This document shows positions 1 through 4,693 of a stretch of DNA of 5,741 bases, piece by piece. The position numbers and the translations under genes were made by a program. Positions within the stretch are counted from its first letter, which is position 1. Each line of letters starts with the position of its first letter. Origin of the DNA: Gallionellaceae bacterium UBA5126 (lineage in GTDB: Bacteria; Pseudomonadota; Gammaproteobacteria; Burkholderiales; Gallionellaceae); contig DHYQ01000002.1 in the NCBI GenBank assembly GCA_002414205.1, forward strand, positions 1-5,741, written 5' to 3'. The notes beneath the pieces were generated by a model. It saw only the letters and a program-made list of their open reading frames with translations. It was not told where the DNA came from and did no database searches.

Positions 1-193
1 TGGCGAAATCCGCCGTGATGGCAACGCCACAGGGGCTGCCGACCAACGCACCCGCGTCTTGGCCAAGAAAGGGGCTGCCGGGTTGTTCCAACGCAGCATG
101 CAGTTGTAGATCGTCGGCGCGCAGGGTGTTTTCCAGCAGCACGCGGCCCATGCGGCCAGCGCTACCCGCGATGGCGATTTTGAGGCGATTCAT
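1..193 (-). CDS. dapB: 4-hydroxy-tetrahydrodipicolinate reductase, N-terminal part (runs off the left edge)
   Basis: DapB reduces 4-hydroxy-tetrahydrodipicolinate with NAD(P)H in the cytoplasmic diaminopimelate/lysine pathway. Only the first 64 codons are present. They begin MNRLKIAIAGSAGRMGR, the Rossmann nucleotide-binding segment typical of DapB, with GSAGRMGR at residues 10-17. The stretch up to residue 64 (AALEQPGS, then LGQDAGALVG) continues to follow the E. coli protein. Arg14 matches E. coli Arg16 and Glu36 matches Glu38, while Gln37 stands where E. coli has Arg39. The start at 191-193 is supported by AAGGAG 7 bases upstream. The gene follows bamE on the same strand after 66 bases, and a terminator-like hairpin lies in that gap. 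The truncation is caused only by the window edge. Identity is very secure; the catalytic C-terminal domain cannot be seen. Confidence 0.95.
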   Translation of the reverse strand, partial: MNRLKIAIAGSAGRMGRVLLENTLRADDLQLHAALEQPGSPFLGQDAGALVGSPCGVAITADFA

Positions 194-199
194 ATTTAA

Positions 200-205
200 C
201 TCCTT
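200..205 (-). promoter_or_regulatory. Shine-Dalgarno of dapB
   Basis: On the minus strand AAGGAG is followed by TTAAAT and then the ATG, an ideal spacing. It fixes the dapB start. Its upstream edge is only about 13 bases from the base of the bamE-dapB hairpin, so transcript folding could influence access to it. Confidence 0.85.
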
Positions 206-210
206 GAATG

Positions 211-238
211 GAAACAAAGCCCACGCACAGGCGTGGGC
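211..238 (-). terminator. Intrinsic terminator or attenuator between bamE and dapB
   Basis: Bases 219-226 and 231-238 form a perfect 8-bp GC-rich stem (GCCCACGC with GCGTGGGC) around a 4-base loop. In the minus direction it is followed at once by TTTGTTTC, a U-rich tract. This is a standard Rho-independent terminator for bamE. It lies directly upstream of the dapB ribosome-binding site with no room for a promoter in between, so dapB must be reached by read-through or from a promoter farther upstream. An attenuator or a processing/stabilising hairpin is the alternative reading. Confidence 0.75.
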
Positions 239-259
239 CAGAAATAGGGGAAAACCACC

Positions 260-589
260 TTATTTTGCGGGGTTGTCTTCTTCGATTTTAGCGAGGTTTT
301 CACCTTCAAAAATCAGGCTGAGGCGATGTTGCTCCACCAGTTGATCTTCCTGAATCAAGCGATAGACATAGTCCCAACGATTTTGGTGAAAGGGATCGGC
401 GACCAGCGGAGTACCCAGCACATAGCGCACTTGCTGGCGCGTCATGCCAACTTTCAGCCGTTCACGCATTTCCGGGGTGATGAAATTCCCCTGGCGGATG
501 TCGGCCTTGTAGGGAGTGAGATGGGGGATGCTGGGCATGCTGTCGCAGGCGGAAAGCAGCAAAGCAGCCAATAACAGGGAATATCGCAT
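260..589 (-). CDS. bamE: Outer membrane protein assembly factor BamE (SmpA/OmlA lipoprotein)
   Basis: BamE is a small periplasm-facing lipoprotein of the BAM complex that inserts beta-barrel proteins into the outer membrane; it supports the BamA-BamD interaction. The 109-residue product has a short lipoprotein signal (MRYSLLLAALLLSAC) with lipobox LSAC and lipidated Cys15. The family core follows: IRQGNFITPEM at about 32-42, then VGMTRQQVRYVLGTPLVADPF at about 47-67, then NRWDYVY. The beta-strand segment LSLIFEGENLAKI near the C terminus also fits. The length is normal. It lies 39 bases downstream of recN, the same neighbour as in E. coli. Residue +2 after the lipidated Cys is Asp, which in E. 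coli is an inner-membrane retention signal and is odd for an outer-membrane lipoprotein. The ribosome site is weak (CGAGA about 9 bases upstream). Identity is secure. Confidence 0.95.
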   Translation of the reverse strand: MRYSLLLAALLLSACDSMPSIPHLTPYKADIRQGNFITPEMRERLKVGMTRQQVRYVLGTPLVADPFHQNRWDYVYRLIQEDQLVEQHRLSLIFEGENLAKIEEDNPAK

Positions 590-607
590 GGTGTGGTCTC
601 GTTAAGC

Positions 608-636
608 GGAAAACTACGGCATGATACCTCATGCCG
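608..636 (-). terminator. Hairpin with U-tract overlapping the recN stop codon
   Basis: Bases 617-624 and 629-636 form a perfect 8-bp stem (CGGCATGA with TCATGCCG) around a 4-base loop. The recN stop codon (629-631) forms the loop-side end of one arm. On the minus strand the stem is followed by TAGTTTTCC, a short U-run three bases away. This looks like a modest Rho-independent terminator for the nadK-recN transcript. The U-run is short, so read-through into bamE is likely. Confidence 0.5.
621..626 (-). promoter_or_regulatory. Possible -10 element for bamE
   Basis: Read on the minus strand this is TATCAT, five of six matches to the sigma70 -10 consensus. A GTTACA upstream (four of six matches to the -35) is only 15 bases away, which is short. 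Transcription would begin about 25 bases before the bamE start. The element lies within the hairpin at the recN stop, so the two readings compete. Confidence 0.2.
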
Positions 637-2290
637 CCATCTGTAACATTTCGGCAGCGTGTTGGCGGGTGGTGTCGGTCAGGGTGGCACCGCCCAGCAT
701 GCGGGCGATTTCTTCCACGCGCTGTGCCGGGCTGAGAAGCGCAATCTGGCTTGCGGTCTGACCATCCACCACGCGCTTGCTGACTTGCCATTGTTGATGC
801 GCACAAGCAGCGACCTGTGGCAGATGGGTGACGCACAACACCTGATGGCGACTGCCAAGCTGCTTCAGGCGTCGCCCGACGATTTCCGCCACCCGCCCGC
901 CGATGCCACTATCGACTTCATCAAAAATCAGCGTGGGCACACGGGCGATGTCGCTGGTAATGACCTGAATAGCCAGACTAATCCGTGACAATTCGCCACC
1001 GGATGCCACCTTGGTCAAGCTACGCAAGGGTGAACCGGGGTTGGCGGAGACTTGCAGTTCCACGCTTTCCAATCCAAAGGCATTGCCGCTGGTCAGCGGC
1101 AGCAGGGCTACCTGCAACTGCCCGCCCTGCATGGCCAGCGTTTGCATGGCTTCGGTAATCGCTTGCGACAGGCGTGTGGCGGCTTGGGCGCGTTGTTGGC
1201 TGAGTTTTTTGGCAGCGGCCAAGTAGACCTGTTGCGCGGCCTCGGCCTGAGCGGCACATTGCGCCACATCCTCCGCCTCGCCCAATTCGCCCAAGCGCTG
1301 GCTGACGGTTTGCAGCACCTCGTCCAGTTGCTCCGGTACGACACGATATTTGCGCGCAGTATCCACCACCGCACGGAGGCGCTGCTCGGACTCATGCAAG
1401 CGTTCGGGATCGCTCTCCACCCGCTGCTGGTAATGGCGCAAGGCATACACGGCTTCCTGCAATTCGGCTTGTGCGCTATCCAGGATGTGCAAAATGTCGC
1501 GCAGGCGCTCATCGTTTTCCACCGCCTCGCGCATCTTGCTGCCCAAGCTGGTCAATTGCGCCAGACAAGCGCTGTCAGCTTCGCTCAAGACTTCCAATCC
1601 GAACTCGGCAGTTTCCAGCAAACTGGCGGCGTGCGACAGACGGCGATAGTCGGCTTGTTCCTCAGCCCAGCGGGCAGGGTCAAATGCCAGCTCCTGTAAT
1701 TCCCGCTGCTGAAATTGCAGTAACTCGCGTTCGGCCTGCACGCTGGCGGCGTTGTCGCGCAGATGCGCGTGGCGGCGTTGCAAGGTTTGCCAATGTTGAT
1801 ACAACCGCCCAAGCTCGGTCACCTGGGCGGTGTGCCCGGCGTAATCGTCCAGTAATTGCCGCTGGGCGTCGGCACGCAACAACGATTGATGGGCATGTTG
1901 ACCGTGAATGTCCAGCAGCCATTCGCCGACCTGGCGCAGTTGTTGCAGGGTGGCACTGTGGCCATTGATGAAGCTGCGTGAACGCCCCTTGTTGTCAATC
2001 ACCCGGCGCAACAAGCAGCCACCACCGTCTTCGTCCAAGGATTGCTCCACCAGCCAGGCTTGTAACGCCGGTAAGGCGGCGAGGTCAAACTCCGCACTGA
2101 TGTCAGCACGCTCACAACCGGCACGCACTACCCCGGCGTCGGCCCGTTCGCCCAATACCAGTGACAAGGCATCCAGCAAGATGGACTTGCCCGCGCCCGT
2201 TTCGCCGGTCAGGGCGGTAAAACCATCGGAAAACGCTAATTCCAACTTGGGGACAATAACAAAATCACGCAGGGACAAAAAGGTAAGCAT
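629..2290 (-). CDS. recN: DNA repair protein RecN (SMC-like ATPase)
   Basis: RecN is an SMC-family ATPase recruited to DNA double-strand breaks, where it promotes RecA-dependent recombinational repair. The product is 553 aa, the usual family length. The N-terminal head begins MLTFLSLRDFVIVPKLEL and carries Walker A GETGAGKS at residues 29-36. The middle, about 150-400, is rich in Glu, Gln, Arg and Leu and looks like the coiled-coil arms. The C-terminal head has the ABC signature ASGGELSRI at 429-437, Walker B TLIFDEVDSGIGG from 453 with catalytic Glu458, and the switch His in VTHLPQVA (His489). It starts 3 bases after the nadK stop with no clear ribosome site, so translation is probably coupled to nadK. 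In E. coli recN is SOS-controlled through LexA boxes; I found no convincing LexA box here. A hairpin overlaps the stop codon. Confidence 0.97.
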   Translation of the reverse strand: MLTFLSLRDFVIVPKLELAFSDGFTALTGETGAGKSILLDALSLVLGERADAGVVRAGCERADISAEFDLAALPALQAWLVEQSLDEDGGGCLLRRVIDNKGRSRSFINGHSATLQQLRQVGEWLLDIHGQHAHQSLLRADAQRQLLDDYAGHTAQVTELGRLYQHWQTLQRRHAHLRDNAASVQAERELLQFQQRELQELAFDPARWAEEQADYRRLSHAASLLETAEFGLEVLSEADSACLAQLTSLGSKMREAVENDERLRDILHILDSAQAELQEAVYALRHYQQRVESDPERLHESEQRLRAVVDTARKYRVVPEQLDEVLQTVSQRLGELGEAEDVAQCAAQAEAAQQVYLAAAKKLSQQRAQAATRLSQAITEAMQTLAMQGGQLQVALLPLTSGNAFGLESVELQVSANPGSPLRSLTKVASGGELSRISLAIQVITSDIARVPTLIFDEVDSGIGGRVAEIVGRRLKQLGSRHQVLCVTHLPQVAACAHQQWQVSKRVVDGQTASQIALLSPAQRVEEIARMLGGATLTDTTRQHAAEMLQMAA

Positions 2291-2293
2291 GGT

Positions 2294-3166
2294 CTAACTA
2301 TGATGATTCCAAAGCATTTTTTCCCGCAGAGTGCGGTAATAGCTGTAGCTGCTGGGATGGAGCAAACAAGCGGATTGTGGGTGGCGGGTAATCAACAAAC
2401 GGTCATGCTGGGCAACTTCGTGTTGCAAGTGGCTGTCAAAACGCACCATGACGGGCTGTGCGGTATGCATCAGCACCTCCAGTTGCGCATGACTTTTCAC
2501 CACCAGGGCACGGTTACTCAGCGTATGCGGGCAAATCGGAATCAACTGCATGACATCCAGTGCCGGGTGCAAAATCGCGCCCCCCGCCGACAGCGCATAG
2601 GCCGTGGAACCGGTGGGCGTGGTAATAATCATGCCATCGGCACGCTGATGATAAAGATGTTCGCCATCAATGCGCACTTCAAATTCAATGACATTACCCA
2701 AATTGCCGCGATGTAGCACGACCTCATTAAAAGCCAGCGCGTGATACATCTCGGTATGGTTGCGTAATACCCGCGTCGATAGCAAGACACGATGCTCGAT
2801 GGTGAAATTGCCATTCAACATGTCCAGCAACATGTCCTGTACATGATGTAGGGGTAAATCCGTCAAAAACCCCAGACGACCCTGATTGACGCCGACCAGT
2901 GGAATATTGTCTGCCGACAGGATGCGGGCAATATTAAGCAAGGTGCCATCCCCGCCCAGCACCACCACCAGATCGGCGCGCTTGCCGATTTCTTCCAGGG
3001 GGTAAACTGTGTAGGGGTGCAGGGTCAAATACTTGGCAGTCAAACTGTCTACCACCACTTTCACCCCTTGCTGCGACAAAAATTCAGCTAGGCGTAACAA
3101 AGGCTCCGCAATATGCGGAGCCTTGTATTTGCCTATCAACGCGATGGTCTGGAAAGGAAATTTCAT
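2294..3166 (-). CDS. nadK: NAD kinase (ATP/polyphosphate-NAD phosphotransferase)
   Basis: NadK phosphorylates NAD+ to NADP+ in the cytoplasm and is the only route to NADP. The 290-residue product from this start has the family motifs: GGDG at 71-74 (phosphate donor and catalytic Asp), NEVVLHRG at 147-154, and TPTGSTAYALSAGG at 183-196. The C-terminal SYSYYRTLREKMLW resembles the E. coli end. An in-frame ATG at 3188-3190 would add 8 residues (MGLWFNPP), but E. coli-type NadK begins close to the hydrophobic TIALIG strand, so I prefer the ATG at 3164-3166. Neither start has a Shine-Dalgarno. A promoter-like pair ends 6 bases before the preferred ATG, suggesting leaderless translation. An 11-bp perfect inverted repeat lies within codons 15-23. 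recN follows after 3 bases. Confidence 0.95.
   Translation of the reverse strand: MKFPFQTIALIGKYKAPHIAEPLLRLAEFLSQQGVKVVVDSLTAKYLTLHPYTVYPLEEIGKRADLVVVLGGDGTLLNIARILSADNIPLVGVNQGRLGFLTDLPLHHVQDMLLDMLNGNFTIEHRVLLSTRVLRNHTEMYHALAFNEVVLHRGNLGNVIEFEVRIDGEHLYHQRADGMIITTPTGSTAYALSAGGAILHPALDVMQLIPICPHTLSNRALVVKSHAQLEVLMHTAQPVMVRFDSHLQHEVAQHDRLLITRHPQSACLLHPSSYSYYRTLREKMLWNHHS
3100..3124 (-). repeat. Perfect 11-bp inverted repeat inside the nadK 5' coding region
   Basis: Bases 3100-3110 and 3114-3124 are exact reverse complements around a 3-base loop. The stem is GC-rich (AAGGCTCCGCA on both strands), and on the minus strand the 3' arm runs into CCTTTGTTACG. It encodes residues 15-23 of NadK (KAPHIAEPL). 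In RNA from either strand it would be a very stable hairpin. On the nadK strand it has the outline of an intrinsic terminator or attenuator 42 bases into the coding sequence. Confidence 0.7.
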
Positions 3167-3172
3167 GGGCGG

Positions 3173-3201
3173 ATTAAACCATAACCCCATAACAATGCAA
3201 A
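3173..3201 (-). promoter_or_regulatory. Candidate sigma70 promoter of nadK, positioned for a leaderless transcript
   Basis: On the minus strand TTTGCA (3196-3201, four of six -35 matches) is separated by exactly 17 bases from TTTAAT (3173-3178, five of six -10 matches). The -10 ends 6 bases before the preferred nadK ATG, so transcription would begin at or next to the start codon. It begins immediately after the hairpin at 3202-3238, so upstream transcription can end just before this promoter. Confidence 0.45.
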
Positions 3202-3238
3202 GCCTGCCAACGCGCGGGAGGAGGAACGCGAGGCAGGC
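3202..3238 (-). terminator. Hairpin after the repeat-protein gene (probable terminator)
   Basis: A 7-bp stem (GCCTGCC 3202-3208 with GGCAGGC 3232-3238) and, after a small internal loop, a 4-bp CGCG/CGCG extension (3211-3214 with 3227-3230) form an imperfect hairpin. It lies in the 96-bp gap between the repeat gene and nadK. On the minus strand only TTTGC follows, so as an intrinsic terminator it is weak. The loop on that strand reads TTCCTCCTCCCG, which contains an anti-Shine-Dalgarno-like CCTCC. Confidence 0.45.
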
Positions 3239-3262
3239 GACTGCAAACGATAAACTTGTAAA

Positions 3263-3916
3263 CTACTTTTTGACCGGGGGCGCAGCAGCATCGGAGGCTG
3301 GGGGTGGCATCATGCCCATTCCAGGCCCCATGCCAGGCCCACCCATGCTTTCACGGAACTTCTTACGCTCTTCCGGGGTCATTTTTTCCCAGTGGTCGCG
3401 CATTTCCTGCCGACGTTTGGCGCGCTCTTCCGGGGGCATTTTTTCCCATTGTTCGTGCATTTTTTTCCGCATGTCCTGGCGTTCTTGTGGGGTCATTTTT
3501 TCCCAATGGTCGCGCATTTCCTTGCGGCGCTCTTCACGCTGCGCCGGAGTCATGCTTTCCCATTCCTTGCGCATGGCTTCGTGATGCTGCTTGCGCTCTT
3601 CCGGGGTCATTTTCTGCATGTCCTGATGCATCTGCTCGTGCATAGCCTTGCGGTCTTCGGGCGACAACTTTTCGTACTCGGCGCGCAATTCCCGGCGTTT
3701 GGCTTCACGTTGTTCTGGGGTCATCTTTTCCATTTCCTTGCGCATAGCCTCACGCTCTTTGGCGCGCTGCTCCGGGGTCATGTGCTTCATGCGCTCGAAA
3801 TGTCCACCTTGTGTAGCAGGGACACCGGACTCAACGGCAAACACCGGGTGGCTGATGCTGAAAAGGATGCCTGCGGTCAGCAGCATTCGGGTGGTTCGGC
3901 TCAATGTCAATTTCAT
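3263..3916 (-). CDS. Secreted 19-residue-repeat, Met/His-rich protein of unknown function (DUF3106-like)
   Basis: I do not recognise this as a named gene. The 217-residue product has a Sec signal peptide (residues 1-27: a Lys/Arg N-region, MLLTAGILF hydrophobic core, cleavage after VFA), so it is probably periplasmic. Residues 46-178 are seven tandem 19-residue units and 179-191 a partial eighth. Each begins M-T-P-E-[EQ]-R or a close variant (LSPEDR in unit 3, MPPEER in unit 7). Units 4-7 have Trp at position 17. Thr/Ser-Pro-Glu-Glu is a classic helix N-cap, so each unit should be one short charged helix. The tail (192-217) is Gly/Met/Pro-rich and ends in Lys-Lys. The W-x2-[ML]-[TS]-P-E-[EQ]-R spacing recalls Pfam DUF3106. 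The LTXXQ motif of Spy/CpxP periplasmic chaperones is a looser parallel. A role in envelope stress or metal binding is inference only. AAGGAG 7 bases upstream fixes the start. Confidence 0.85.
   Translation of the reverse strand: MKLTLSRTTRMLLTAGILFSISHPVFAVESGVPATQGGHFERMKHMTPEQRAKEREAMRKEMEKMTPEQREAKRRELRAEYEKLSPEDRKAMHEQMHQDMQKMTPEERKQHHEAMRKEWESMTPAQREERRKEMRDHWEKMTPQERQDMRKKMHEQWEKMPPEERAKRRQEMRDHWEKMTPEERKKFRESMGGPGMGPGMGMMPPPASDAAAPPVKK
3344..3781 (-). repeat. Tandem 57-bp coding repeat array, seven full units plus a partial eighth
   Basis: The 19-residue units of the secreted protein correspond to 57-bp DNA repeats exactly in phase with the codons. Most units have diverged at DNA level, but the blocks at 3380-3408 and 3494-3522, two units (114 bp) apart, match at 28 of 29 bases. 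That points to a comparatively recent two-unit duplication. This is protein-coding repetition, not a CRISPR array. Confidence 0.9.
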
Positions 3917-3923
3917 GATTTCG

Positions 3924-3929
3924 CTCCTT
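3924..3929 (-). promoter_or_regulatory. Shine-Dalgarno of the repeat-protein gene
   Basis: AAGGAG on the minus strand, 7 bases before the ATG at 3914-3916. It decides the start and shows that the gene is built for efficient translation, in contrast to nadK downstream. Confidence 0.85.
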
Positions 3930-3966
3930 GGAAAATTCCGGCAACAACGTTGCGTCAGTGGGGCGA

Positions 3967-3972
3967 ATTATG
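3967..3972 (-). promoter_or_regulatory. Possible -10 element for the repeat-protein gene
   Basis: Minus-strand CATAAT matches the -10 consensus at five of six positions and lies about 50 bases upstream of the start codon. No good -35 is found at 16-18 bases: TTAACA (3982-3987) is 9 bases away and TCGACA (3995-4000) is 22. The promoter may need an activator or another sigma factor, or lie elsewhere. Confidence 0.25.
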
Positions 3973-4005
3973 GAGAGCATCTGTTAACCAATCATGTCGA
4001 AAAAG

Positions 4006-4030
4006 TGTGAATTTGTGAGTAAATGTAAAT
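4006..4030. repeat. Short direct repeats in the divergent intergenic region
   Basis: TGTGA occurs at 4006-4010 and again at 4014-4018, one 8-base step apart, and is followed by AAATGTAAAT (4021-4030), itself a 6-base-step repeat. The stretch is AT-rich in GC-rich surroundings and lies between the two divergent genes, where a regulator site would be expected. It is not the inverted TGTGA-N6-TCACA arrangement of a CRP site. The regulator, if any, is unknown. Confidence 0.3.
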
Positions 4031-4060
4031 GAGCGGGCGTAGGTTTTCGCCGCTGTTCGT

Positions 4061-4066
4061 TATACA
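4061..4066 (+). promoter_or_regulatory. Possible -10 element of the nitroreductase-rlmJ operon
   Basis: TATACA lies 28 bases before the nitroreductase ATG and would give a leader of about 22 bases that includes the ribosome site. No recognisable -35 lies 16-18 bases upstream. An imperfect inverted repeat (arms 4032-4039 and 4048-4054) overlaps that position. Confidence 0.3.
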
Positions 4067-4082
4067 CTGCGCCCCCGTTTTC

Positions 4083-4087
4083 AGGAG
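4083..4087 (+). promoter_or_regulatory. Shine-Dalgarno that sets the nitroreductase start
   Basis: AGGAG 7 bases before the ATG at 4095. It favours this start over the in-frame ATG at 4029, which would add 22 residues with no counterpart in the RutE family and would swallow the promoter region. Confidence 0.85.
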
Positions 4088-4094
4088 TCACACC

Positions 4095-4691
4095 ATGTCT
4101 CATACCCCGTTGTCACCGGCTGCGCTGGATCAGTTGTTTTTCCAAGCGCGCACCCACAATGCCTGGCAAGAGCGTCCCGTTTCCCCCGAATTGCTACAAC
4201 AACTGTATGCCGCCATGCGCATGGGGCCGACGGCGGCAAATGGTTGCCCGGCACGCATCGTGTTCGTCACCAGCCCGGAAGCCAAGCAGAAGCTGCAACC
4301 GGCGCTGATGGAAGGCAATCGCGCCAAAACCATGCAAGCGCCGGTAACGGCCATCATTGGCTATGACCTGGCTTTTTATAACCAACTGGGCAAGTTGTTT
4401 CCGCATCAGCCGGATGCGGTGAACTGGTTCAATCAGGATCCCGTCGGCAGTGAAATCGCGGCATTCCGCAATGGCTCCTTGCAAGGCGGTTATTTCATTC
4501 TGGCGGCACGGGCGCTGGGGCTGGATTGCGGGCCGATGTCTGGTTTCGATAATCGCCAGGTGGATGAATTGTTTTTCCCAAATAGCAACGTCCGCTCCAA
4601 CTTTATCTGCAACCTCGGCTACGGTGATCCAGCGGGCGTGTTTCCACGCGGCCCACGGCTGGATTTCGACGAAGCCTGTCAGATCGTCTAA
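4095..4691 (+). CDS. rutE: RutE-type nitroreductase (malonic semialdehyde reductase family)
   Basis: This is an FMN-dependent nitroreductase-family oxidoreductase. In E. coli, RutE reduces malonic semialdehyde to 3-hydroxypropionate in pyrimidine-ring degradation. The 198-residue product follows E. coli RutE (196 aa) from end to end: RTHNAW at 19-24, MGPTAAN at 43-49, ARIVFV at 53-58, APVTAI at 82-87, LFPH at 101-104, AFRN at 123-126, [13 protein letters not shown] at 140-152, NLGYGD at 173-178 and a final FDEACQIV. The basic and GPT-loop residues are those expected to bind FMN phosphate. No other rut genes are visible, so the true substrate may be another small aldehyde, enal or quinone; the family name is firmer than the pathway. 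The stop is 2 bases before rlmJ, so the two are an operon. The start is set by AGGAG. Confidence 0.87.
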   Translation: MSHTPLSPAALDQLFFQARTHNAWQERPVSPELLQQLYAAMRMGPTAANGCPARIVFVTSPEAKQKLQPALMEGNRAKTMQAPVTAIIGYDLAFYNQLGKLFPHQPDAVNWFNQDPVGSEIAAFRNGSLQGGYFILAARALGLDCGPMSGFDNRQVDELFFPNSNVRSNFICNLGYGDPAGVFPRGPRLDFDEACQIV

Positions 4692-4693
4692 TC

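Noticed and set aside
1085..1100. Small inverted repeat GCCGCT...AGCGGC within recN
   Set aside because: It is a 6-7 bp stem in GC-rich coding sequence with no U-tract, which is expected by chance.
1052..1699. A 215-codon plus-strand frame antisense to recN
   Set aside because: It is a composition effect of the Leu/Gln-rich coiled-coil codons of recN, with no ribosome site and no recognisable domain.
3007..3022. LexA-like CTGT-N8-GCAG as a possible SOS box for recN
   Set aside because: It is one base off the consensus, has a GC-rich rather than AT-rich centre and lies inside nadK far from recN; chance is likelier.
3344..3781. Regularly spaced 57-bp repeats resembling a CRISPR or satellite array
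   Set aside because: The repeats are contiguous, have no spacers, stay in codon phase and encode a clear secreted repeat protein with its own ribosome site.
3392..4018. Long open plus-strand frame across the repeat gene, giving a Phe/Leu/His-rich repetitive protein
   Set aside because: It is the mirror of Glu/Lys/Arg-rich codons on the other strand. It lacks a ribosome site, covers the promoter region of the real gene and resembles no family I know.
4006..4018. CRP site suggested by two TGTGA motifs
   Set aside because: The two copies are direct, not inverted, and 8 bases apart, so they do not form the TGTGA-N6-TCACA palindrome.
4029..4094. Upstream ATG extending the nitroreductase by 22 residues
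   Set aside because: It has no ribosome site and the extra residues do not match the family, whereas the ATG at 4095 has AGGAG at ideal spacing.
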